Shown: one piece after another, positions 1 through 13,299 of the stretch
Numbering within the stretch: position 1 is the stretch's first letter
How the letters are laid out: every line of letters begins with the position of its first letter
From: Aselliscus stoliczkanus
Taxonomy: Eukaryota; Chordata; Mammalia; Chiroptera; Hipposideridae
Reading direction: 5' to 3'
NCBI GenBank assembly: GCA_033961575.1
Contig: CM066732.1
Location: 82,478,687-82,542,686 of the forward strand
DNA length: 64,000 nt
Position numbers and translations under genes: made by a program
The notes under the pieces: model-generated
What the model was told of the DNA's origin: nothing
The model's database searches: none
Seen by the model: only the letters and a program-made list of their open reading frames with translations

Positions 1-125
1 CCCTTACAGTTATAATGATAACACTGTACAAGAAACCTAACCACTACCACCATAGAGAGAAAAGCAATGAGGCTCCATTATAAAGGAGAATATATGAACC
101 ACTGTTATGCACAGATCACAGTTTT

Positions 126-249
126 GTTTTGTTTTTTGTTCTGTCTTTTTTTTTGAGGGCAGTGTCACTGGCCCTCATATGTGGGACCCGAACCGGGGCT
201 GCTGGCTTCTCAAGCCAGCGCTTAACCACCGCGCCACTCGGCCGGCCCT
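126..249 (-). repeat. tRNA-derived short SINE (Rhin-like), minus strand
   Basis: Read on the minus strand the element starts GGCCGGCCGAGTGGCGCGG, has a box-A-like TGGCGCGGTGG and a box-B-like GGTTCGGGTCC, then a short body ending in TGACACTGCCCTC and an A-rich tail (the T-run at 126-155). The GGCCGAGTGG start resembles class II (Ser/Leu) tRNAs, and the anticodon-arm equivalent still pairs (CTGGC/GCCAG) around loop TTGAGAA. A 14-bp perfect target-site duplication, CAGATCACAGTTTT, flanks it at 112-125 and 250-263, showing L1-type retroposition. It is one of three copies in the window; the family name is from memory. Confidence 0.9.
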
Positions 250-263
250 CAGATCACAGTTTT

Positions 264-1877
264 AATTAGAATATGAAAAGGATTCTGCCAAGATAGGAAT
301 GGTAATGGGTCCTTTCAGAAGTAACATCATTGGCGAATTTCTGAATGTATTAGAAAGCTCACAAGTACGTGGAACACCACAAAGGCGTCTCCAGACCCCG
401 CCTGGGAAAGCTAGGAAGTAATTTTTAAGTGTGTGAATCAATCAAAGATCATAAGATTAATGTTTGTTCTCTTATTTCCTCAGGTCTAATCAATGCCATC
501 TCTGTATTTGTTTAGAAAATGTACTATAATCTTTATTTTCCAAATGAGATCAATTAATAACTCCTATTGATATTTGTCATCTATGTACTCTCTGTGATCC
601 CACAGATAATCTTAGTTCAGGCCATCTTTACTTCCCTAAAGGAATAGGAGATAGGTGGGTAATTACAGAGATCACTTTTTGAGAAGGTGGAATTCAGGGC
701 ACACCTGACAAATTTAATTGGAAGAGGGATACTTCATTCAAAGAAACAAAGGGAAAACCAGACAAAGCAGGTGAGTTGAGAGTTTTATGATAAGAAAGTA
801 AAGAGAGTACATGTTTTATTACATCTTACTTCTCAATTAAATACAAAGGTTGGTCATAAGTAGAGGGCAAAGTAGAGAGGGAGGCAAGAATAGAACATAC
901 ATGGAAAATAAGATGATATCAATGGTTGTTTTGAAGCCTATTGAATGCTTTAGACAAACAGCTAAAAATCCGATAAATATGTGAAATAAACCTTTTCTTG
1001 TACCCATTCTCATTCAAATTAGGAAACAAATGCTCTAAAGATCACCTTTGAACAACAGATGTTCTTTCAGAAGATGTACATTCAGTAGGTAGAATGAGTA
1101 ACTGCAGTTAGGACTCATGTTAACAACACATATATGGTTCCCCACTAGTCCTTCTAACAAAAAGTACTAGAGTTACCACAAAGAAACTATATGACAAAAT
1201 ACTTCCTATACATCTATCTGAATAAATTAGCTCAATAATTTTATTTCTGGTTCTAAAGGGAGTATTTGCACCCTAATGTAATCTCTGCTTGAGTTCCCTG
1301 TGACTTTGCCTTGGCCATGCTAAATGTAAATGTTCTCATTCTTCACTGGATCCTTGAGAAGAAAGCTTTCCATATTTGTAATCAGAGAAAGCATAAAAGT
1401 TTACTCATAGTCATATCTGCAAAATACATGTCTTACTTTGAATCCTAGGTAAACAAGCCAAAATATCAAGTAAAATTATTATGCATATTTAAATGGTGAC
1501 TATTAGATTGGAGCACACGGACCAAAAAAAAAAAAAAAAAAAAGCTACTGCTTGTATATTCCTGAAAAGAAAAAAGAATACCTGATAAGAGTCAGGCAGT
1601 GATCTATTTACCAGAATGGTGGAACGTTTTTCAGATTAACAATATAGAGACATAGACATAAGGGATTCTGGAGAAGTGTACTTAAAAAAAGAATAATTGA
1701 AGCACAGGTTTGAGTCTGATTCTTGTGAAGTTGAATGTAGGCTCGAGACCAGTCTATGAGGAAACATGATTTGATGCTAAAGCCAATAATGCTGATACAG
1801 AATCCCTTAAGCCTTTTTGTCTTAGGAAAGGTGTAATATTTGAGACAGATAAAGACTCACCTGAGAGAGCAGTTGTC
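264..1877. other. Unassigned AT-rich sequence
   Basis: I see no recognisable gene or named repeat here. The only low-complexity feature is a 20-base A-run at 1524-1543, which could be the tail of an unrecognised retroposon. No open frame longer than about 60 codons stands out. Confidence 0.5.
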
Positions 1878-2060
1878 TTCCAGGAACATTTAGCAATGTC
1901 TGCAGATGTTTTTTGTTGTCTAACTAGGGGATAAGCTACTGGCATTTAGTGTGTAGACACCATGGATGCTACTAAATATCCTACAATGCACTGGGGAGCC
2001 CCCACAACAAAGAATTATCTGGCCCAAATCATGATTATCACCAAGGTCAAGCAACTCTGT
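1878..2060 (+). mobile_element. MER5A-like hAT-Charlie non-autonomous DNA transposon remnant
   Basis: The segment contains the characteristic phrases of the mammal-wide MER5A family in order: a form of 'catttagcaatgtctg', 'gctactggcatttagtgtgt', 'atcctacaatgcactgggg', and 'cacaacaaagaattatctgg'. It is diverged and its termini are eroded, as expected for an element that was active before or around the placental radiation. It encodes nothing and is one of three hAT-type relics in the window (see 23490 and 34705). Confidence 0.88.
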
Positions 2061-5000
2061 TCTAAATGATGGACAAGTGGCCACAGTTGCAAGAGGACTG
2101 AAGAGCAGGTGGAGGATTTACCATTCCCTTGTACTCAGGGTTACACTGAGTGGAGTTACGTTGCATTTTAGGTGTCCGCATATAAATCACTGAGAAATAA
2201 CCTGTGTGCATGTGGATATTTGGTCATTCATTATATAGAATGTTCTCTTTCTTCTTGTCTGAAGACTAACACACTTTTTGGTCATATCGTTGGTCTCACT
2301 ATGGAAATCAATCTGCTCTCTCCCCCCGCTTTATAGCTTGCCTCCTACTTCCAATACAGTTCCACCTTCATCTTTTTTTTAATCTGATTTCACACTTTGT
2401 CCCAATTGTTGTACCTTCAGACACAGGTAAATGATTTTGAACTGGACACACCCTTGCACTGTGTTCTTGCCATATCCCAAGATGTGGTGGGACGACTGCA
2501 AACTTATGCCTCATTACAAAGGGATATTTCAGAAAATATGGAATGACATACCAATGTTTAACAAGAAACTAATCTGAACTAATGCACACTGACCCTTATC
2601 ATCTTTTCCCCCCTCACACTTCAGAGTGTGAGACCATTTGTCAAATGTAGTTTTCATTCATCAGAGAACAAAAAGACCCTGCTACAGATGTCTACCAGCC
2701 CTGGACAACTGCCAAAGGCAGCAGATCTACATCCACTTTCCTGGAAACACAAAGGGCGATGTGTTTATTTAATTACATTGTGCTACAAGCTCACAATATT
2801 TGGTTGATTCCAACTCATCTGCATAATAATAATTTCATGGAATTAGTTATAGTGATAAAAACACATTCACACAAGAGGTATTGTTCTTTCCTCTTGAATC
2901 GTATATCTCTTTATCCATATACTTGCTTTAAATTCAGCACATGTTTGGATAATCCTCTTTGCGACAGCTTCTGCAGCATCTCTGAACAGAAGTAAAAATA
3001 AGAAGAGAGCTTGGAACATTTTATTCTTTTTAGTATATAAAGAATTGAAAATGTGAAGCACAGAAAATTTAAAAATTTAGTACTCCCAGTAAGTATAAAA
3101 TCTTTTTAAACCATACTATTTCAAATTCTAGAGGGAAATAATAAGGTAATAATAAATTAGGCTGTAGCATGTGGAATAGCTGTGGAAAACAAGCTTGTTT
3201 TTCTTCCCCCACAATATGCCATTAAAAGCACCTCTTCCTGATGAACTATCCTCATTTTTTTTATTGCACAATGTTAGGTTATTTATTGCTCTTTCAAAAT
3301 GGACCAGCTCTCATCATATATTTTCTGCATATTTTATTATGAATGATAAAATTTGTTTATGTGAGTAAAGTAAAAAGGCTCACATTTTTCATGATGAACT
3401 AGTTTTCTGGCAGAGGCATGATTTTCTTTTCCTTAAAAAATACTAAATTTGATTGCTTATTTAAATGATATCTCTGCTCAGCTCTAAATTTGTATTCTTA
3501 TCCTTTGCCATAAGGTACTGCATCATTTAGCACATGTGCCTGTAAGAAGTACTACAAGGGAGAATATTCTGTCTGTGGGTCAACTTCCCCAATTCCCAGA
3601 TATCACAGCAACTAGGACAATCTATCAAAAGGGTGAGGACTCATGAGTGATGTCTCTATTTAAAAGCATTTTGAAGCTATCAGTCTTTATGTGTCAAAAC
3701 AAAATTAATAATCTGTTCTGAAAACCCCTATTGGTAGTTCTATATGACTTTAAGATGGCATGATGCTCTGGTTTGATTTGACCTACATGCTTACTTCTTC
3801 ACTTATTGTTGCCCATTTTTAAGTTTAGTAACCAGGGATGGTAAAGTGATAGTACAATAGGAATATATGGATCCTACTGGTTGGAATAAAAAATAAGGCA
3901 AAATATGCATACAAGGGTTATAAAATGATATAATATGTCACAACACCATTGCTGATGGTTGCAAATAAAGTACAGTTCCATGAAAAGTACTCAACTTGCT
4001 CCAAAATGCTTGCAAACACAAAAGTCAGTATACATGGCACAGTCTAGCGGGAAGTTCTGGAGAAGGGGTCATAGCTGATTAAAAAAGTGGCCCTTCCTAA
4101 AGAGGAAGCATAATCCCTCTCATCTCATAGGAGACCTTCCTAGACATACCCCTCTTCTGACCAAGAAAGGACAATTCTCAAATGTAATGGAGATTCACCT
4201 CTTAATTGAGAGAGCAATTTATTCTAAGTAACTTTCATCAGCAATTCTAGAGTATGACTATCACACTTTCTTTAAATTCTTTCTAAAAAGACAGACAAGC
4301 TGTGTGTCTATTATTTTGAGTATCAAATCTATATAGCATAGCAGCAAATGTACTTAAAAACAGATTAATACTCAAAATTATGTAGAGAATAGTGACAGCT
4401 AAAGTTAAAAGAAGCCCACAAATGGCAACAGAATCCATAATATCAGCCATAAAAGGAAGGATTCTAAGTATGTTTTAGGTTTGGTGCTATTTAGCCCAGT
4501 CTCTGAGCTATACAGACCAGGAAGCCTACCAGATAATGAAGAGACAAAAAATGCTTCACTATGGATTCCTGTTCTGTACAGGCAGGACCAGAAAGGTTGG
4601 AAGATACAATTCCCAATCATCTACAATAAGGCTTTAAACAAAAATGGTGTGTGTGTTATTTGCAGATGGAAGTACTAGGAATTCCAATGATCAAAATCAT
4701 TTTTTCTTAAATATTCTGGTGAACTATGATTTATTTCATCTGGTATATTTTTCTCAAAGCACAAAATATTCCTTAAAACTACTGAAACAGTAGTTAGAGT
4801 GTATAGGATGTGAGTCTCTCATCATGTGTTTTAGACATTGACAAGCTGTCATTTGTCTCTGACAAATAACTTGGAAAGAAGAACACTGCTGGCAATTCTT
4901 GGTTATAAAGGGATGTATGTTTTAATAAAATACAAGTCTACAAATACTTTTAAGCATAGTTATTCTTTCTTTTACATTAGACAAACTTCTTAAGAAGCTC

Positions 5001-6149
5001 ATGGTCTAAAGAAGGAGACAAAGGTCCAACAAGAAGATAGGGCCAAAGAAAAAAGCATCTGACTGTCTTGGAGGATAAAACAAAGCTTCCTGGAATAAGT
5101 ACACAGGTGGGGAAAGAGGAGGTGAAGACAAGAGGGCCAGATACATGAAGAACACATGGAAACATCTTGATGTGAGAAAAATATAGTCTTGTAAGGAATT
5201 CAGTAGCCTGAGGTGAATTTACAGACTCTTTTGTTTTGCCTTTTTTTTGTTGCCATTTAGCTCTTTAAAAAATTGGCGTTACATATAATGTAATTTCCAT
5301 TGTTAGAGGTGTCCATGCAGTTTCAGTAATTAGCTCTAACTGCAAAGATCTTGTCACAAACGCTGTGATCAGAAATTTTTATTCATGATTCCAAAGCAAC
5401 ATTTGCAAATCCTTATCATTATAGATCACTTGCCCTAAAACAGGCACAGGTAGGCTTTCCCATGCATTCTATCTAATAGATACAAGGAACAGGTTATGTT
5501 TGTATACCTAATAACATCCACTCAGTTGTAAGGTTATCAATAGTCTACTTCTATCTCAGTAAACACGTTGCCCATAAGTTCTGAGATGTATATTTATGAC
5601 TATTAGCTAATCAAATCATCATCATATTAATCCTACTGCTTCTCTAGATTGATAAAGCGCAGTTACGATTTCACAAAATTTTACAAGTGGAATTACATAT
5701 TTTTCGGGCAGTGATGGTCTAGAAAAATGGATGAGTAATTCAAAGTATTGTGTCATATTTTCCATCATCTCCAGTTTGGGTTAGCAGTGCCTGTAGACCT
5801 TGGTTTTCAACCTCATACCTACATGAATAATCAAAACACAGAGAGTACTAAAATACAGCTTTCACCTCCTCTATTTACTATTATTTTTATTCTAAATAAG
5901 ATTTGCATGCAATACCTAAAAAATCCTCATACAACTATCAATTGTTCCAAGATGGTGACCCCTGATTTATCTAACAAGATCAATTCTTGGCTAAAGATCC
6001 TTAAATGCCTGATCCATTTCAACTTCACAATACTCAGAATGACACACGTCACAATCTGTGGGCACCTTTAACCTCATTTGTTGCTAGGCTTCCAACCTAT
6101 GCTCTAACTCTATTTAATGATTTCAGTTTTGCATTACAGCCAGCGCAGG
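2061..6149. other. Unassigned AT-rich sequence
   Basis: About 4 kb without a recognisable repeat or gene. The longest open frame (5748-6071, plus, 107 codons) has no recognisable domain and no splice or polyadenylation context. Some of this is probably repeat too old to identify by eye. Confidence 0.5.
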
Positions 6150-6480
6150 TCCTCACCTTCCACCTGTGCATTTGTTAGTTTGTCTGCTTGGTGCTCTGGC
6201 ACCACTTCACCTGACTAATTCATTCTTAGTTTTCACAGCTTAACAAAAATGTCACCTCTTCCAAGAATCCTTCCCCAGGCCTCCTAATCCAGATTACGTG
6301 CCTCTAAAAATTGTTTCTTATGCAATTTATCCTTCATCAAAACCTCTGTCACATTGTATTTATCCATATATTTGCACTTCTAGTAAAAGAGGAGCTGCAT
6401 ATTAGAGGCAGCTCTGTATTTCAAATGCCCAATACTATCTCTCGTCATTATTAATTGCTTAATAAATGTCTTGAATTAAT
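6150..6480 (+). mobile_element. L2 LINE 3'-end fragment, plus strand
   Basis: The sequence follows the L2 3' consensus: 'aatgtcacctcttccaagaatccttcccc' region, a 'cacattgtatttat' region, an 'aaaagaggagctgcatattagaggcag' region, then 'attgcttaataaatgtcttgaatt' at the end. L2 ends typically finish with an AATAAAT plus short tandem GAAT units rather than poly(A), as seen near 6455-6480. No coding potential survives. The left boundary is approximate. Confidence 0.72.
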
Positions 6481-6773
6481 AAATAAAAACATGCAGATGA
6501 ACAATTTTTCTCCCTCCCTTTATATGGGCATTTTAAAGTTGGTTGAGGTGCTGGGTTATTTTTACTCTGTCTTCATATTGAGTTTTTATTCATTTAATTC
6601 ATGTGTTAGAGAAAATTGATTTTCTTGCCTGACTTCTTAACTCAGCAGTACAGTTTTGACAATGCTGGAGACTGGTGTTTTGTTTCTCTGTGCTCTAAAT
6701 GGATTTCATTAGTTTGTTCTGTACTGTTTACTATTATAATCTGAATTTCAATGAGAGTTTTGAAGTGTCACAA

Positions 6774-6829
6774 GCTCTCTCTCTCTCTATGTGTGTATGT
6801 GTGTGTGGATATGTGCATGTGTGTGTTGC
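6774..6829. repeat. (CT)n followed by degenerate (TG)n microsatellite
   Basis: A run of CTCTCT around 6775-6788 passes into TGTGTATGTGTGTGTGG and similar units to about 6829. This is a short, imperfect compound dinucleotide repeat. Confidence 0.8.
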
Positions 6830-7086
6830 TTATCAGGGAGAAAGTCCAAGGTTATCTATCATTCTTAACTTGCTTTTACTGGGCTAGTTTATATGCATTA
6901 TTAGAGATATGTTGGATTTTTATAACTATATTTGAAGTTACAGAATAATCCCATAATTCTGGGGAGTTTTATTTACACATTTGTCATCTTGAAATGAGAA
7001 AGCAAAACCACAAAACATCAGTTAAGTTATTTTGAACAATCTGAAACCGTTTTAAAAATTCTATCATAAAATGTGTTTTGGTTTTT

Positions 7087-7203
7087 TTTTGTTTGTTTGT
7101 TTTGTTTTTGAGGGCAGTGTCACTGGCCCTCATATGTGGGACCGAACCGGGGCCGCTGGCTTCCCAGGCCAGCGCTTAACCACCGCGCCACTCGGCCGGC
7201 CCA
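7087..7203 (-). repeat. tRNA-derived short SINE (Rhin-like), minus strand
   Basis: Second copy of the family at 126-249, same orientation: T-rich tail (7081-7110), then the complement of the TGACACTGCCCTC body, box B and box A, ending CGGCCGGCCC. The anticodon-arm loop reads CTGGGAA on the minus strand, differing from the first copy. A probable target-site duplication TTTGGTTTTT flanks it (about 7077-7086 and 7207-7216), though the T-rich context makes the exact ends ambiguous. Confidence 0.88.
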
Positions 7204-7216
7204 GTCTTTTGGTTTT

Positions 7217-10200
7217 TATAAAACATTTTAATAATTGTTAATTATCTCTACCTTACCATGATTTGACTGAGTCAAAGAGGTGTTAAAATAATTTTCTAGA
7301 GATCAAATTGATAGTGATAGGACACATTTCTTCTGAATCTCAACCTCCATTAAACTGAACATGGTACAATGAATAATTGGAATTTACTACATTAATATTT
7401 CCAACAATACTTTCACAGACATTGACTTGTCTTTTCAAAGAAAACTTTGCCTTTTAAAATGTCTTACATTGATTCTGTTAGTTCTTTTCCTATGAGTGGC
7501 TCAGGTTATCCAGAGGGAGAATGATGTGATAATGGAAAGAAACCAGAGGACATAATTTAGGGATATACATTTTTAGAAAAGTGTAAAGAAACTTAGAGAT
7601 CATTAAGTGGATGAGAAGGTGATGCAGCTAGCTTAGTACCAGGTGAAAGCACAAATTTCCGAATCCTTCCCAAGTTCCCCAAGGAAGCGTAAAACTAGTG
7701 ACAGGTTCACATGAAGGACACTTCGCACTGGATGAGAAGAAGTCTATCCAGCTTTGGCATGGCCAAAAGATACTTACTTGTATGCAGTTCTGTTCTCATG
7801 TATATTAGATGCCAAGATTTGTTCTGACTAAATTCATTCAGCTCTGTAAGTGATTAACAAATTACTTTCTTTTGTTTTTAAGTGCTAAATTTCACACATA
7901 GGGAAAACAGGGAGAAATGTATAAAATAATATAACATATGAACACACAATGTAACAGACATGCAGTATGGCTGTAACTAATTTCCCCCTAGATTTTATTC
8001 TGACCTCTTTCCTTTATGTAATAGAAACCAACTCCTGTTCTCAGAGCTTTAGCAGTGCACATAGCTACTGGGTTAAAGATTTTATGTCAGAGTCTCCTTG
8101 TACTGCATGTGGAGAAGAACTCAGTCTTGGCAAATGGAATATGAGTAGAAGTGATATGTACAATCTCCACATCATTTCCTTAAAAGAAAATTGCCTGCTT
8201 CCCACTCCTCTCTAGTTCCCAACTCATAGATTAGAGATGGAAGTGCTGCTGGTGTGCCCACTTTAACTGAGATTCAGGTGAACACCCATTTGAATGGTAA
8301 AGCCAAATGCAAGGTAGTCCAATTCCCACTTGACCTTGTGAACCAGAACCGTAGACCGTTGTGCTATCATGCAGTGTAGCGAAAATAAGTTTCTGTCTTG
8401 TTTTTAAGCTTCTATATTTGGGATCCTTTTGTCACATAATTAAATTATATCCTGATGTTTACCCCTATATGCCCAAAGCTACATTTTTAAACATTAACTT
8501 TTAACATACTTAATTCAGACTTTTTAAACCAAATAAGTATTATAGATACCATTAAATCATTTTTTTCTCAGTCATCATATTTTCATCTCTCCTTCTGCAA
8601 AGCTAATTGCCCTTCTGAAGACTAACAGGAAAGACTGCTGATTTCTTTCACTCTGATTTGCTATTGAACCAGCAATCAAGCAGTGAAAAAGATACACTAG
8701 AAAAGGCTACAAATGAGTAAATAAACATAGCTTCTCACTGCCTGTCTAGTTGCTTATGGAGGTACATTAATAGTTTGGTGAGAAATTAATCTGTGCAGAA
8801 TGGGGTATTTGCCACGCTGAAGGATCCCAAGATGTTTCATATCATTAGTCTTGGAATGGGAAATAGGTAAGTCTTGAAGTCTACCTGACACGTTAAAATA
8901 TTTTTTTTCCACTGTGCTACAGAGATATTCTCTTCTTATTGTATCATCAGGTTTTAAGAAAACAGTGTCTTGGACTATGAGAGCCTCATGCTTTTCCTAC
9001 ATTCAATTTTTTTTTTTTAAATCATATGCTCAGTTTTCACAAAGGAACAATTGAGTTAGGGGATCAAGAATTGTTGAAGTATGAGTATCTAGTTACACTG
9101 CAGTGTCACTTCATAAATATTTGTTAAATTACATTGAATGAATATTAGAGTGTAATTCAGTGAAAACTAGCAAAAATAAGGTACAGATTCTAAGAAGAGT
9201 AATATTTTATTATGGATTTTTTGCTATGATTTAAAGTACTCTGCTTTTTTGTGTACATAAAAATTCATACAGCAATGGAAAATGTGTGCCACATAATAAA
9301 TGCAACCATATAAAACTGGTTTGATATCACCACAAATGAGGTATCCCTAAATGTAACAACTATATTGATATCAACAAAATTGAATATTAACATCCAATAC
9401 CAAAATATTCTATAATTTACTTAATGTAGTTACTCACCGAGTTTTCCATCTTTACCATCTTACCCTTACCACAGAGTCAATGCCACTACACACAGACATA
9501 ATACAGTTTTTATTTTTTCCTAGTCCCCAAAGTTGGTGATAAATGTTGATAAAATGTTGCTAATAAAGCTGAAGGGACAAGAAATGCTTTTTGCAGAAAA
9601 GTTTAAAGTATTAGCTTCAGCAATTCTCAGACACTGTATGCTAGTGACTAGGGCTTGATCTTACCTTCCAGCCTATCTGTTGAACACAATGCCTCCAAGT
9701 TAATCTCAGTAACTGGGTGTTAGCTTGGACGTCTCTTGAGAAAAGAGCCCAAAGGAAAGGCTCTGATTCAAAGTATTTGTTTGGGGAAGTGATCTAGTAT
9801 AGAGAGGAGTGGGAGGACAGAGTAGTAAAACAAGCAAAGAGGAAAAGCCAGTTCAAGGGTCCTTTATCGAGCTCGTTTCTGTCATGTACAACTATGGCTC
9901 CATTCCACTGGAAAAGCTTTGGAGATCTGTGTAGAATGCATCCCCAAATTGTCTCCCTTTTATACATAAAAGCCAAGTATTTTTTGCCTTTCCTCTCCCT
10001 CTGACCTGTCTTTAATTCAAAGCTAAGGTATTTCAAATTAATCTTATGAATAATAATATATTATTCGTTAAACATTATATAAACCAGAAGAAAATTTCAG
10101 ATGACCAATGTAAGATTCGTCAACATTAAATAAAATCTCCAAGTTTATCCAATAGTAAGTGACAAGGCCAGGACTTGAATACAATTTTTCAGTCAGGATA

Positions 10201-11480
10201 AAGATGGTACAATACAGTTAGTATTATACAGGAAAGTATGATGAAAGGATTGTCTATTAAGATATCACGTGGAAAAACCACTAGAAACAGAGCAGGGGAC
10301 TACGGGGAGGGGCAGGAGTGTAGTCCCACTCCTACAGCAAAGAAACTTAAGCGGAAGCAGAAAGGGAGCATTCTATGCAGAAGATCACATTGATGAGAGC
10401 TATTGCTTTTGTCAGTGAACAGCCAGCCCAAGACTGCAAGGAAAACTGCAAGGACAAGGCAGGGTGAGTAAACAATCTACAAGAAGCTAAAGAGCAAAAG
10501 GGATATGAATGTAGTTCATGACACTTGAGCCTCTTTCTTCAGGCTAAAACAAGGTGAAAATGAGAGTGGATTTGGATAGAGTAGAAAACAAACAGAACAC
10601 GTCCCAGACAAGAAAATCATCAGGTTCCAAAGTTGTATTTTTAATCATTATGTTATTGAATCGTTTTTAAGAGAGACATTATATGACATGAATACTTGTT
10701 CAGAAAGTTTGATCTGTAAGCTAATATACAAAAAACATAAGATGGAGTTGATACTAGAAGTGGGGTAATCAGGTTGACTGGCAATGATCAAAGAGGGAGT
10801 ATTGAGGAGCTGCAATTGCTGTTGTGGTATGTACCCACTGATCACACTTACACGGTGGAGGTAGAATCAACAATACCTGACAACTAAATTGCATAGACAA
10901 ATATAAGACAAAGGAGAGTGGAACAGTCATGCTGTAAGCGTGGGTATCTTGCACAAAATGACACTATTGAAAGAAACAGATAAAGTAGAAGTTCAGGTTT
11001 AAGAAGGAACATGATTATTTAATATTGGGGAAGACTATTTGAAATTCTAATGTAATGAACTGGTAAAAACTTTTACCAAGTTGTTGGAATTCTGCAGCAA
11101 CATATGTCTGGACAGAGGTCAGAATTTAGAATACAGATGAGGGAGTCAGCTACAAAGAGGTGATATTTATAGTCACAAGTTAGGATAAGAAAAAAGACAT
11201 TATACATCGAGAAAAATACTTTCCATAGTATGTACAAGTTAGGTGAAAGGTTAAATTCACTGGAAATGTATAACAATTGTTTTTAAGTTTATTGGGATGA
11301 CAATGTATAACAAATTTAATGTTGTATCTAATAACCTAACTTCAAAATATGTAAAGCAAAAAGTAACCAAACTAAAAGCATAAAATGAGATATTGGCCTT
11401 TACAGAGAGATATTTTAACCTATTTTAGCAATTAATACTGGTAGATTAATCAGTCTAGTACCTGTAAATTTATAGATGAT
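7217..11480. other. Unassigned AT-rich sequence
   Basis: No gene recognised. The stretch around 9780-10040, with compositionally richer sequence and an 80-codon minus-strand frame, has the look of an old LTR or medium-reiteration repeat, but I cannot name it. Small T-runs (9009-9019) and short AT tracts are the only simple repeats. Confidence 0.45.
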
Positions 11481-11482
11481 TA

Positions 11483-11541
11483 TTGGGTTGTCGGAAAAGT
11501 CATGATGCATTTTTGCAATCATGACCTTTCCGACAACCCAA
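11483..11541. mobile_element. 59-bp mariner-type MITE, near-perfect inverted repeat
   Basis: The element reads TTGGGTTGTCGGAAAAGTCA at its left end and its right end is the near-exact inverse (…GACCTTTCCGACAACCCAA). The arms pair over about 24-27 bp with one mismatch around a small T-rich centre. It is flanked by TA on both sides (11481-11482 and 11542-11543), the hallmark target duplication of Tc1/mariner elements. The layout is like human MADE1, an 80-bp mariner-derived MITE. It has no coding capacity; a transcript would fold into a hairpin of pre-microRNA size. Confidence 0.88.
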
Positions 11542-11663
11542 TAGAATGATACAAATGAACAAATAGATGTATAGGAATATACCGTACTTAAAACTGTTCT
11601 ATGGATTCTTTTCAAGAACATTGGGAGGAAAAGAAAAAAACAAAACTAAATATGGATGCTGTC

Positions 11664-12096
11664 TGCATTAGTCAGTGTTATCCAGAGAAATAGAACCCAT
11701 AGGATATAGATAGGTAGATATGAGAAGGAATATATTATAGGAATTGGCTTGCACGGTTGCTGTCTGCAAGCTGGAGGACCAGAAAAACCAGTGGGATAAT
11801 TCAGTCTGAATCCAAAGGTCCTAGAACCAGGGGCTCCAATGTCCAATGGCTGGAAAAGCAGGATGTTCCAGCTCAGGAAGAGTGCAAATTTACCCTTCTC
11901 TAGGCTTTTTCTTCCATCTGGGCCCTCGACAGACTGTGTGGTGCCTGCCTACATTGGTGAGGGTATAACTCTTTACTCATCTACTGAATCAAATATTTCC
12001 AGAAACACCCTCACACATACATACAGAAATACTGTTTTACTAGCTATCTGAGCATCCCTTAGCTTAGTCAAGTTAACACATAAAATTAACTACCAT
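11664..12096 (+). mobile_element. MLT2-like ERVL solo LTR, plus strand
   Basis: Starts near TGCATTAGTCAGTGTTATCC and ends near ACACATAAAATTAACTACCA, with the internal phrases I associate with MLT2 LTRs of ERVL: 'agagaaatagaacccatagg', 'ggaattggcttgcacg', 'ctgcaagctggaggacc', 'gaaacaccctcacacatac'. No retroviral internal region is adjacent on either side, so it is a solo LTR left by recombination. It is diverged and shows no intact promoter that I can define. Family assignment is from memory. Confidence 0.72.
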
Positions 12097-12099
12097 ACT

Positions 12100-13190
12100 T
12101 TCCTAACATCCTCTTTCAAAAATATCAATTCCCATCAGGTAAATCAGTAAATGTAAGGAGTAAGACTTTAAAACTTTGAGAAGATACATGTATCAATATA
12201 TTTATGAGTTTGGGACAGGGAAATATTTTTTAAAAGGCACCACAAGCACAAACTGTAAAAAAGAGTGATTAATTAGACTAACTTGGAATTGGAATTATGT
12301 AATTACGTCTATCAAGAACATAGTAAAGAAAAGGCAGCTCAATAACCAAAAGGTATTTGTCACACTTACTCTGATCAAAAATTAATATACAAAACATATA
12401 TTTAAAATTGCTATTTACAAATTACAAAAAGATTAACAATGCATAAGAAACACATGTAAAAGACATACATACACAGACTGTAAGAAAAAATATAGACAAT
12501 CAAAAATCATCATTAAACAGAAAATACAACTACTATGAAACACCACTCAGATCTACCAGATTAGCAAAAAATAAGAGTATGATAATAGCATTTGTTGGCA
12601 TGTATACATCTAAAAAAAAAACACTCTTACCCTGTTGGTAGTTACATAAATTGACAGTATAAGGAAAATAAGTTGTGATTAGCTACTTACTTGGGCATGT
12701 ATGTATGACCCAACAATTTCACTCATAGATTTATATCCTAGAAAAATGCTTAGATATGTACATAGGAGATATGTACAAGACTATGCATAAGGTTTATTCA
12801 TAAGAGCAAAAAATTGGAAATCACCTAAATATTTACTAATAATACAATAAGTTGTTTTATGAGTATAAATGAGCACCTTACAGCTGTAAAACTGGATAAA
12901 TTACAACTACATGATCAAGTTTGAATGTTTTCAAAAGAAAAATATTGAATGACTAAAGCAAGTGTCAAAATACATCAATAATTTAACATATATAAAATTG
13001 AAAACTTCAAACAAGTAAATATTTTTCTAGATAGCACATATATTTGGTAAACCGAAAAGAAAGAAATAAGAGTGCAAAAAAGAAAAAAAATAGTAAAGTG
13101 GTTACCATTACAGGGAAGGGAGCTATGATAAGTAATGGGCATACCGGGTATATGGCAAGTTGTAGTTTCCCAAACACAATATTGCTACAG
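12100..13190 (+). mobile_element. Ancient L1 fragment (end of ORF2 and 3' part), plus strand
   Basis: The plus strand carries decayed versions of the L1 ORF2 C-terminal and 3' region: 'cttactctgatcaaaaattaatat', 'acaatgcataagaaacac', 'gaaacaccactcagatctaccagattagcaa', 'gacccaacaatttcactcatag', 'aagagcaaaaaattggaaatcacctaaat'. All frames are broken. It starts directly after the MLT2-like LTR. Likely an old mammalian L1 (L1M or HAL1 grade). Boundaries approximate. Confidence 0.75.
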
Positions 13191-13299
13191 CAATATTTCC
13201 AGGCCCATTTACTTTTTCATAAATGTGCCATTTTCTCATTATATATGGAGTTCATTTACCCTTTTCTTGAACTTCATGGTGGCCTCAGTGTATAGAATA

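Noticed and set aside
5748..6071. 107-codon plus-strand open frame
   Set aside because: No recognisable domain, AT-rich composition like the surrounding non-coding DNA, no splice or polyadenylation context. In 64 kb of such DNA, frames of this length are expected by chance.
9780..10040. Possible LTR or medium-reiteration repeat
   Set aside because: Phrases feel familiar, but no defined ends, target duplication or named family could be supported.
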